From Caprella mutica (Eukaryota; Arthropoda; Malacostraca; Amphipoda; Caprellidae), in the NCBI GenBank assembly GCA_947561585.1, contig CANNZV010001135.1:124001-188000 (forward strand): a stretch of DNA of 64,000 nt. Direction: 5' to 3'. Below, piece by piece: positions 55,102 through 64,000 of this stretch. Positions within the stretch are counted from its first letter, which is position 1. The number at the start of each line of letters is the position of its first letter. Both the position numbers and the translations under genes were made by a program. The notes beneath the pieces were generated by a model, which was given only the letters and a program-made list of their open reading frames with translations, had not been told where the DNA came from and made no database searches.

Positions 55102-56300
55102 AAAAGTGAAAGTAGCATCCAGACAGACTAATGTCTTCAAACACCAGCCTTGCCGCTGCCATTAGGGCTAATCCACACCATCGCTCCGGTCACGCTCCAG
55201 TCACGGTCCGGTCCAATATTCTTTAATGCATTTCACGTAGAGCATCCACACTGGCAGTGCCGGTCAGGTCACGCTCCAGTCACGCTCCGGTCACGATCCA
55301 ATCCAAAGATATTTTGACTGGAGCGTGATCGGACCGTGAGCGGAGCGGCACTGCCAGTGTGTATTAGCAACGCTCCAGTCGCGGTCCAGTTTTATTATTT
55401 GCGTGCTTTTTCTTGAATTTTACTACACATATATATGTCACGCGCATTTGACTTATCTGAAATATCGACCGATTTCGCCGCGCGATCTATTGATCAATCG
55501 TTATTGCAGCCATCGACCGATGGCGCAACCATCTATCGATAGTTGCGCGTTCGAATGATAGGGAGTTTTTTTAGTTTATGCATTTAATTGTCTTGATTTT
55601 AATGGAAAAATATTGTCTTTTTAAACAAAAAAATTGTTACATTTCATCGGGTAACTATCAATCGATTGATGATTAACCTATGAAATGTAACAATTAGATA
55701 TAGAAATTATAGAAATCCATATCAATCGAACGCGCAACAATCGGTTGATGGTATCCCTATTAAATATACCATTTAGATGCTTAAACTAAATACATCTTTA
55801 TCATTCGAACGTGCAGCAATCAATCGTTGGTTGCGCTATCGGTTGATGGCTGCGCTAACGATAGATCAACAAATTATGAAGCGAAATCAGTCGATATTGC
55901 TGCGAAAATAATAGAAAAAATTAGTTTTATCATCTATATTAGATGAGGTTACAACGAGTAGATATCCTTCACACTTCCTGTCTTTTAGCATAGGATGAAC
56001 TCAAAATAAGTACTTTTTTGTTTTCTATCATCCTGTTCATCAATCAAGCGTAATGATAATCACTGCAAAATCAGATGATACGGAAGGGACGGGAGCGAGA
56101 GCGGACCGTGACCGGACCGAACATGTGTATGCACAAGGATGAGACCGGACCGTGACTGGAGCGAGAGCGGAGCGTGACCGGAGCGATGGTGTGGATCAGC
56201 CCTTAACCCACCCTCGTGGTCGCTGACCATGATGGTAGGAGTGAAACCATGTTGCTCTTTAAGATAATTGAAGATGGCAACGTATGACATTCGTGTCCTT
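55102..56300 (-). pseudogene. MULE transposase core exon split by a Harbinger-like MITE
   Basis: The minus strand reads, upstream of the MITE, LMTRRTRMSYVAIFNYLKE, then PTIMVSDHEGG (second catalytic aspartate). Downstream of the MITE it continues AAARLVFEDISLSGCYFHF, the classic GCxFH block. When the MITE and one TTA copy are ignored the reading is continuous across the junction. The donor is probably near 55101 (TTTTGTTAAG context). The acceptor side near 56300 is not resolved. This exon is unusable while the insertion remains unless it is spliced out. Confidence 0.75.
55165..56202. mobile_element. PIF/Harbinger-like MITE, 1038 bp
   Basis: Terminal inverted repeats start GGGCTAATCCACACCATCGC (left) and GGGCTGATCCACACCATCGC (right), continuing TCCGGTCACGCTCC. 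The subterminal parts are rich in CGGTCACG/CGTGACCG motifs in both orientations. TTA on each side (55162-55164, 56203-56205). The interior has a second, AT-richer inverted repeat with ATCGACCGATGGCGCAAC-like segments near 55490-55550 and 55800-55870. No transposase. Confidence 0.85.
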
Positions 56301-56309
56301 CGAGTCATA

Positions 56310-57082
56310 AGGTGACTGCACAGAGAAGCTGAATGTGAGAGATGAAAGAAATTAGCACATAATAACTATAGATTTGAAACACTATGGTTTCAGTATTATT
56401 CAGTTCCAATCAAAGTGAATAATAGTGCATAGCTATTATAACTATATTTACAAGCAGAATTATAATATGATTTCTAAATTCTTTTCATCACGGGATATAT
56501 CTAAGGCCCATACTATACTAGCAGTTTCATCGTCGCATTTTCACTGCCCTCTTTCCGCTTCTTAAAATTCTAAGTATACTTGGAGGTAATAAATCTGTTT
56601 TATTAATGGGATTGTGGTCTAATAAAGCTTTTTAGTGTTTGAATTTACTTCATTGTCGTTTCTGACAATTTACGCAAGGCCATTTTCACCACCATATTAA
56701 TAAAATAGCTATTATATAACTAAAATGAATAAAACTTCATGAAAATTTAACTGTGGTGGATGGAAAAAGTTGAATTAGCAAAATGATACTTGGAAGAAAA
56801 CTGTATCTACAATTTAGTTGTTTGAATATACAAATTTAAAGTTGGGGTTCACTTTTTTTGTGGGTCACTGTACTTCAATCAAGTGCTTAATTGAAAAAGG
56901 ATGATGAGGTTAAGATCAAGAATAATCAGACTGAGATTAAATTAAGGTAAAGGTGCACTAAGCTTCGACTGAGATCGAGAAGCTTCTGTTGATTTATCAA
57001 AAAGTATGTGGTAGCTAAGTATCATATGTATCTAATGTTTTCTTATAATTTAGCAGCAATCTTATTACAAACAAAATATTAC
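56310..57082. other. Intron sequence of the MULE gene
   Basis: No additional feature recognised. Confidence 0.4.
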
Positions 57083-57284
57083 CTTATCACCAACAGGGAT
57101 GTGTATGGCGAACATTTGATGCATGCTTGAGGGAACGCATTTGAATGTCCCATCGCAATGGAAAATTCTCGATGCCCTTAAGTGTGCTTCCAGTGTTGGT
57201 GACACAAAAATGATGTTGGTGCTACCCTCCACCTCCTGCACCACCCGAAAGAATCTACCCCTCCCACTAATTGCTTCATTCAGT
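57083..57284 (-). CDS. MULE-type transposase gene, exon with first catalytic aspartate
   Basis: A minus-strand exon with acceptor TTTTTTCAG and donor AAG|GTAATA, 202 bp. It reads LNEAISGRGRFFRVVQ, IIFVSPTLEAHLRAS, then FHCDGTFKCVPSSMHQMFAI, the DGTFK motif with the first catalytic aspartate of MULE-type transposases. The split codon GA|A at its start fits the preceding exon at 59193-59303, which ends in GA. It is intact. Confidence 0.75.
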
Positions 57285-58093
57285 CTGAAAAAATTGAAGT
57301 CAGGCATGAAATAATAAGATAATTTTTATGCTACAGCTCATTATCAATTTAAATTATATCTATATTCTAGTGAATCTATTCTAATACTTTTGAAAAGATA
57401 TAGTTTCGATTCCACACTATAGTATAGTTGCTAACTTGCTAGTGATATAGATCACGCCATAGTAACACCATTAATTATTTAAATTAAATTAATCAATGAG
57501 TAATGAAATAATCAATGGAGAGAATTCCTATAATTTAAAATTAAAAGATTTAAAATTTATCAAATTTTATATACTTGTAACCTACTAGTATGTTAAATTG
57601 TATGAAAGTAGCGGTAATGTTATATCAATAACTGACCTAGATTGAAAGAATATTTTCTAACAAGAAATCAAATTTTATTTCTCAACTAATAGAAAATTTG
57701 GCTGCTATTAATTATTCATGAGATACATTTAAAAGATAGTAATTTCATACTAAATGCTAATAAATATCTTTACTAGTTATCATTTCTGATGAAAATTTAT
57801 AAAAAGAGAAAATATAGATAAAAATATAAGAAAATTCTCATATTTTATGTGGTTATGTTTACATAGATTAATACTTTATAAAATAAAGAAACACTGTTTC
57901 ATATAATCATAGTTCTTTGAATTTGAGTGGAGGAGTGAACAGCAACACTCTATTATAACAGAAAGCATTAATGGCTGTTAATTTGACACCAAAAACTCTT
58001 TATTAGTCTTCAATATAAGTGGATTGTGATGTAGCAAATAAAATATTGAAACACAGAAAATCTATGAATTCGGTGATAAATTGATAATCAATA
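57285..58093. other. Intron sequence, no feature
   Basis: AT-rich; nothing recognised. Confidence 0.4.
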
Positions 58094-59140
58094 GAGCCCG
58101 GACTTTTAAGACAAATAGAAAAAGGCATTTAGGACCTAGAAAAAGGCATTTTAGGACCTAATAAATGCCATTTTAGGACCTAATAAATGGCATTTTAGGA
58201 CATATCAAGGCATTTTAGGACCTAAATACAACATTTTTCAGAATAATAAATAGGTATTTACAACGATTAAATCAGCATTTTGAAATATACAATTGACAGC
58301 TTTTAGTCTGTTTAAATGAAAAAGAATAAACAATTCATCCCTTAAAAATTCAATGAATCTAGTTTATAGTATATTTATAAAATTTAACCTAAAAGTATCA
58401 TAAAAAAAGGTTAGGAAAATTGAAATTCATGAAATGAAACTAATTCCAATATTAAATTCGAAATTTGTATATATAGCAAACCCTCGTAGTAGAGAACATC
58501 AGATTAATCAAATCATACATTAGATAATTAGACCAATTAAGATAGGTACTCTGAAATTGTTGAACAGCAAAAAGCACTTACAAGACAAAACACAATTTTT
58601 GTCGCCCGGGAGTTTTTCTATTTAAATATTACAAATATCCCTAGGTTCTACATATCTCTCTCTCTTTGAACAGTTTATTATTCACTATTTTGTGCATGGC
58701 AGAGTCTGTGCCAAAGAAATGATGCAAAGAATCACAGAAAACTAGATACAGTGGTGACTATACTAATTCTTGAAGTGATATAAGTAGTTTATTTGTATAA
58801 TAATTCAGACAGATTTTGATTGAATAAAAACGTTCTATAAATTAGTCAAAATAACCCATCAACTTTACCGACTTGCTAAATTATTTAATAGTATAAAAAG
58901 CACAAAATAAGACTTCGCATCATTTTAGGAGTTTATGATATTTTAGGACTTTATGGCATTTGAAGGACTTTATGGCATTTGAAGGACTTTATGGCATTTT
59001 AAGGACTTGATGGCATTTTAAGGACTTGATGGCATTTTAAGGACTTTATGGCATTTTAAGGACTTAATGGCATTTTAAGGACTTTATTGCATTTATTGAC
59101 TTTATGGCCTTTTAGGACTTCATGGCATTTGTCCAGGCTC
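58094..59140. mobile_element. GAGCCCGGAC MITE, copy 2 (1047 bp)
   Basis: Starts GAGCCCGGAC, ends GTCCAGGCTC, with TA on each side. One end has GGCATTTTAGGACCTA repeats and the other ATGGCATTTTAAGGACTT repeats, about eight copies at 58960-59130. Same family as 53862-54753, in opposite orientation by its repeat order. Confidence 0.8.
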
Positions 59141-59192
59141 TAATAATCACACTGCAAATTTTGAACACTAATTTTAGATTGGTTTAACTCAC

Positions 59193-59303
59193 TCATCTTC
59201 ACTAGCCAATGAAGATATGACTGGACCTGCACTCTGTCGCCTGATACTGTTCAATACTGGTTTCATCTCGTTGAAAGTCACCAATCCAATGGGGCAGTTC
59301 AAT
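59193..59303 (-). CDS. MULE-type transposase gene, upstream exon
   Basis: A 111-bp minus-strand exon (acceptor TTTATTACAG, donor GATGA|GTGAGT), phase 2 on both sides: LNCPIGLVTFNEMKPVL, NSIRRQSAGPVISS, LASEDE. It lies upstream of the DGTF exon and joins to it in phase. It probably encodes part of the N-terminal region before the catalytic core. Further 5' exons are not identified. Confidence 0.55.
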
Positions 59304-59744
59304 CTGTAATAAATGTAAAAAATAAGACATTGTTCAGTAGCTATATGTTAAATGATGTTTTAAGGACTGAAATATCTTTAAAATATTGTAATATCAGATT
59401 CAAAATACTTAGCTATCAAATGGATAGGTAAGTATTGATTTAGATGAGTTTGAAAGTACAATGTTCATTCACTATTTAATTCAACTGTGTTCAGATTCAT
59501 CTTCTATTTTATATGTGGATTTTGGTAGTTATAATATATTGATATGTCCAAATTATAATGCTTAAAGTTCCTCTTGAAGCTCTGGCAATGAATGTGTTTA
59601 TTACACAATATTATAGAAGAATATTGTAATGATTTCAAACTTTAATTTATAAACAAATAATGCATTTATGGCCTCCATTTAAGGTATAGCTAAATTGCTT
59701 CCAGGAGAATATAAATATTTCTATAATAAGTTTATCCACTATCA

Positions 59745-59985
59745 TACCTTTAACCGAATATTAAATGGATTTATTATACTTAATAAGTAGTTGACATATA
59801 AGAAAATATGGTGTACATTCTTTTTCATCTGACTCAAAATTAGCAAGTCAGAAGTAAACCATGTATGGTAGAGTTTTGATTATAAAAATCATTAAAAGCA
59901 TATGGAAATACAAATAAGCTATAAAAGTTTCATGTAGTTTCCAGCAAATGATAAGAAACATTAGCCTCATTGCTTAATGCAATAA
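59745..59985 (+). repeat. Dispersed repeat, copy 2
   Basis: Matches the reverse complement of 20130-20400 with moderate divergence along more than 200 bp. Confidence 0.7.
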
Positions 59986-60111
59986 AAAAATTGTCTTGTG
60001 GGGACCTGTAAGATCAATAAGGTAAAATAATTGATGGATTACTTGAAGCTTATCAAATACAGCTGATAAATCTACCTATTCTTTTACGTCTATATAATGA
60101 CTAGGGTTGTG

Positions 60112-60290
60112 ACTTGTGACAATATGCGTTTAAAATCATAGATCCTGAAAATATTATAAACTGAAAGAATTAAGAACTATTTAGTCGTTCTAAACCAGCG
60201 ATGTTTGGTATTCAATACCATTTCATTTTGTATATGATATTCTTAAGATCTATGATTTTAAATGCATATTGTCATAACCTTACTAATGAC
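60112..60290. mobile_element. Short inverted-repeat element (about 180 bp)
   Basis: GACAATATGCGTTTAAAATC, continuing ATAGATC, on the left returns as GATCTATGATTTTAAATGCA, continuing TATTGTC, on the right, giving a hairpin with arms of roughly 35 bp. The outer edges AGGGTTGTGAC and GTCATAACCTTACT are similar but not exact. Confidence 0.6.
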
Positions 60291-61035
60291 CTACAAAAGG
60301 TGACAACATTTAGCCACTGGAATAATTTAATTAATCTTTATCAAGTTCCAAATAACTTGGAGTTCATGCACACAAATAGTAAATACTTCCCTCTGGCAAC
60401 CACACTTGTTACTTGAGTGGCTAGATGTGCCTCAAAATAGATAAATAAAATTCAAATATTGGTTAATCTGGGTTGAACCGATCAATCTTGACTATAACAG
60501 CTACCATGTTTAGATATCTGGTGGAAATGGACCTATTTGCACACTCATGAAAACAAAAATAAATGAGGTACCTGGACAACTACACTAGGTGTGTTTACCT
60601 TTTGTCTTATCTTGTGAGCAAATCAGGCAGATCCAACAAGAAAATGGTCCAATACCAACACTAAATATGATCTCCTTTAAAGCAGGTTCAATCACTAAAA
60701 ATTGATAGCAACATAGCAATAAATGTCAAAATTAATTGATTCAGTGTGAAAGAAATTCCAAGAAATGCAAAACACATGGAGAGCTGCAAATTTTGATAAT
60801 TAAGTTTCCTAACTTCTGTCAAGAGCATATCAGCCTATCATCAAAAATTGGTTCCAATCAAATCCGTTCATATTTGGAGAACAAACTGCAAATAGTTATG
60901 CACACAAATAAAACAAGGATATTCATAAAAAGTTACAAGTTTTGACCATTGAAATTTCATTTTTTAAATTTTGCTCAATAAAAATTGAAAATACACCAGG
61001 CCGCTATTTCAAACAAAATGATTAATTATTGAAAT
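60291..61035. other. AT-rich sequence, no gene seen
   Basis: Nothing supported on either strand. Confidence 0.4.
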
Positions 61036-61385
61036 ACAGGCAGGCATCGCTTCAAGTACAACTCACTTTAATAAAAGTGGTACTTATTTCGAGTCATGTT
61101 TCAAAATATGAACTGATCGGAAAACGGAGACAATTTTTTGTGATTAATTCACTAAAAAAACATTAAAATTAAAATGCAGACGAGGTTATTAGAAGCAATT
61201 GGTTCCGAAATTCAACATGTCCTACTTTAGGGTAAGTTCTGTGTTATCCATATTTTCAAATACGCGAAAATCTTTATATAATAATCGTTATTTAACTTTT
61301 ATTAGAATAGAAGTTAAATGATAATTATAATTTTTTTTCTGACATGTCCAAAATTGTACAACCAACCAATAACTTTGAACTTAGT
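61036..61385. repeat. Long direct repeat, copy 1
   Basis: About 340 bp starting near ATACAGGCAGGCATCGC; repeated in the same orientation at 63667 to the window end. Shared blocks include GAAAACGGAGACAATTTTTT, AGCAATTGGTTC and ACCAACCAATAA. Divergence is visible throughout. Confidence 0.8.
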
Positions 61386-61855
61386 ACCCTACTACCAAAA
61401 ATATTTCATAGAGCATGAAATTGCCGTTTGTTAAATGTAGCACAACAATTATAGAAATCTTAGTATCTATTAATAACCTACCTATACCGAGTAAGAGTTA
61501 ATTTATGGATGGATTTTAAAACAATTAATAAATGCACGATTTTATACGTTTTCATCACAGTCACAAACAATGAAAGACTGTATATTACAGGCATCCCCCT
61601 CTTTAGTTACCAAATCACAACTCAGTTTGATTACCAAATGGTAACTAAAGCAAGGTAAAGTAACAAGACATTTATAATTGTCACTCCTTGATTATATATC
61701 TCATTTTCTATGAGTTATAATGAAAGAATTTTTTTAAAGTACTACATAAGCCTATTAATAAACAGTGTTTGTGACTGTGTCACTGTGATGAAAGTTTGAA
61801 ATAGTGAATTTATTAAAGGTTTCAAAATCTAACTATAGCTTTAACTCTCACTCAG

Positions 61856-61995
61856 TANNNNNNNNNNNNNNNNNNNNNNNTGTTGAAGCTGACCGACAAA
61901 ATAAAGAGGATCAATGGTTGACGTTGTTGGTGCAATCATCTCGCCAGGAAGTCACAGAGTTGAACCGTAAACCATCTCCGCTGATGAGGTCTTAA
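61856..61995 (+). CDS. Probable terminal exon interrupted by the assembly gap
   Basis: A good acceptor (TTTAACTCTCACTCAG) lies directly before the gap at 61858-61880. After it the plus strand reads VEADRQNKEDQWLTLLVQSS, RQEVTELNRKPSPLMRS and stops at TAA 61993-61995. The charged helical composition looks like the C-terminus of a cellular protein. The rest of the gene is not visible. Gap length in Ns may be nominal, so phase cannot be used. Confidence 0.4.
61858..61880. other. Assembly gap (23 N)
   Basis: Unknown bases. Confidence 1.
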
Positions 61996-62049
61996 GGTCA
62001 CACAGAGAAAAGAGTTTACTCATATTTAATGGGTCAACAATTTATGCTT

Positions 62050-62480
62050 TGAATCAATTTATTACGTGAGTTGGTTTGACTATATTCATGTTTTCAAGTG
62101 TGTCAAAACAACTATTACGTGGTGTGTCACTAAACATAGTTAATTCTAATCATTTTATGGATTGAATCAACTTACTATGAGAGTTAGAGTTACATTTTGG
62201 GAGTTTGAACATATGCTTAAAACAACTATGACATAGTGTGTTGAAGTAACTTACAAAGATTGTCAATTCAGTGTATCTGGTGTATGAATTAACTTACTAT
62301 GAAAGTTGACGCTACTTTTTTTTAAGTATAGGTGCGAGTTAAATCAACTATGACATAGTGTGTTATAGTAACCCACAAAGACTGTTAATCCAAAGTATTC
62401 TGCAGTGTATAAATTAACTTACTATGAGAGTTGGTGCTACTTTTTTTAAGTTTAGGTTTAAATCAAATGAGTATGTGGCA
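62050..62480. repeat. Tandem repeat with period of about 120 bp
   Basis: About four diverged units. Each contains a block like AACTTACTATGAGAGTT (near 62170, 62288, 62415; variant near 62060), followed about 60 bp later by ACAACTATGACATAGTGTGT-like sequence (variants near 62110, 62222, 62345). Confidence 0.75.
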
Positions 62481-63666
62481 ACTTATGCTTTCCTCAAAGC
62501 CAATTAATCGGTTGACACTTTACAGTTCAAATCTAGAGACATCTTGCCATGTCACTGTTATTCTGAGGACAATGAATTGAAAATAATAACTATAAATTGA
62601 TAATTATAAATAATTCTGGTAATTGTGATGAATGAAAAAACATTGAAATACTATAATCATCAACTGAGGCTTGGTGAGTAGCGACGTATGTGCGTTTGTG
62701 TCTTGCGGAAGTACTTATGAGGTAGACATGCACATGCACATGTTCTCAGGGAATATTAGAAAACTATTCACATTCATGTTTAGCATAATGTTCTTGTTGG
62801 CATATGAGAAATAATAAAAGTATGTCCATTTACAAATACAGTAAAACTCCTGAGTCATGAAGTTTTTTTATGAAGCATTCGAGTAATGAAGAACCTGAAT
62901 TATGAAATGCTCCTAAGTTATGAAGTATTTTTCTTTGTTTAAATCATAGAAAACGATAGTTCCTTAGGTATAACTAAACCTTTTCTGAGTCAACGTGGCA
63001 GAAGTGAATAATGAAATGGCAGAATTGAAAGTCATATTGCAGAAGTGAAAATGAAAAATGCAAGTATGACAAGCAATTACAATATAGGTACATAGAAGTT
63101 TTTTTTTTTAATAAAAATTACATTTTCAATGCACTAGTGGGTTTTTGCAATCTTCTCCACCGGACTCTACCATATAATAAGACAATACTCTATTATAAGC
63201 CAATACCCAATTATAGGTTGATATCAAATTATAATATACCACCTATAATTGTGTATTATCCTATAATGGAGTATTATATGTGAAAATGTAAATCAGGAAG
63301 GCAAAGATTTACTTTAAAATTTAGGTCATCAATGAATCAGATATATTGAGTATAAACTGTGTTTTCTGTATTGTTTGAGATTCAAATGATGTGTATTTCT
63401 TGTTTCTGATTTAAATTTAGGCATAAATGACTACTACCATGATATATATTAATTTTTGTACAATAATGAGTAGCTATATTGATTTCCCACAACATTCACT
63501 TAATATTTGTTTAATTACCTCACTTTTGTATAAAATTTAGTTCACATCCATTTTAGAATAATATTTGTCATAGTTATCCCTCAATGACACAATTCTATTT
63601 CATTTTAATCACAGAAAACTATCACTGCACACGAACTATGAAGTGGCTCTCAGTTATGAAGAACCA
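62481..63666. other. AT-rich sequence, no gene seen
   Basis: No coding sequence. GTTATGAAG/GTAATGAAG-type short motifs recur at 62850-62935 and 63640-63660, as if an old repeat had been split. Confidence 0.4.
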
Positions 63667-64000
63667 ATACAGGCAGACCTCGCTTTAAGTACAACTCACT
63701 TCAGTAAATTTGTTACTTATTTCGAGTGATGTTTCGAAATAAGAACCGTTCGTAGACGTAGAAAACGGAGACAATTTTTTGTGATTATTTCACGGTAACT
63801 AAAAAAACATCAAAATTATAATCCAGATAAGGCTATTAAAAGCAATTGGTTCAGAAATTCAACATATCCTATTTTAGGGTGAGTTCCATATTTTCGAACA
63901 CGTGAAAATCTTCATATATTAATAATTATTTGACTTTTTTTCTATTGGTATCCGTGATTTTCTTTTCTGACGTGTCCGAAATTGTAGAACCAACCAATAA
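63667..64000. repeat. Long direct repeat, copy 2 (cut by window end)
   Basis: Second copy of 61036-61385, in the same orientation, ending at or beyond the window edge. Confidence 0.8.

Noticed and set aside
60201..60945. Two plus-strand frames of about 70 codons
   Set aside because: Chance-like composition; the first overlaps an inverted-repeat element.

Overview
This window looks like an AT-rich arthropod (probably insect, possibly hemipteran) nuclear genome. The evidence is indirect: a BEL/Pao LTR retrotransposon, a Maverick/Polinton, MULE, Tc1/mariner, hAT-like and PIF/Harbinger-like DNA elements, non-LTR retrotransposon fragments, short exons with GT/AG introns, and very few long reading frames outside mobile elements. 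Species assignment is inference only. There is one assembly gap (61858-61880).

Layout. 1-1632 is a satellite of 10- and 12-bp sub-units. 2070-18045 is a full-length Polinton (15,976 bp) bounded by a perfect 6-bp target duplication (TACATT) and long terminal inverted repeats (TIRs). It carries a protein-primed DNA polymerase with a spliced modular 5' part, a penton-like minor capsid protein, a pX-like basic protein, a major capsid protein, an adenain-like protease, a coiled-coil protein, a packaging ATPase, an RVE integrase with a chromodomain-like tail, two small conserved Polinton proteins, an intact three-exon gene at the right end and a small opposite-strand gene at the left end. Together these are the parts of a virus-like self-synthesising transposon: copying, capsid building and maturation, packaging and integration. 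Nearly every long gene carries one-base frameshifts, often at homopolymers.

18.9-21.0 kb is a decayed Tc1/mariner copy folded into an inverted structure. 21.25-24.4 kb is a broken non-LTR retrotransposon (minus strand). 26.3 kb holds a hAT-like MITE. 28.6-35.0 kb is a degenerate BEL/Pao element (minus strand) whose integrase is split by a 927-bp foldback element with a 9-bp target duplication. 35.8-37.5 kb is the 3' part of a second non-LTR element with an endonuclease-like C-terminus.

37.7-50.0 kb (minus strand) is best read as one modular multi-exon gene: repeated phase-0 exons at the 5' side, a long exon encoding a Crypton-like tyrosine recombinase with recognisable catalytic motifs, and repeated phase-1 exons at the 3' side. 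One of its exons is split by a PIF/Harbinger-like MITE. 52.7-59.3 kb (minus strand) is a spliced MULE-type transposase gene; a second Harbinger-like MITE sits inside one exon, and its introns hold three further MITEs. 59.7-64 kb is mostly repeats, with one probable terminal exon next to the gap.

The most interesting signals are (1) a short phase-1 exon module repeated in the Polinton polymerase 5' region and apparently shared with the separate gene at the other end of the element, and (2) the modular gene built around a Crypton-type tyrosine recombinase.
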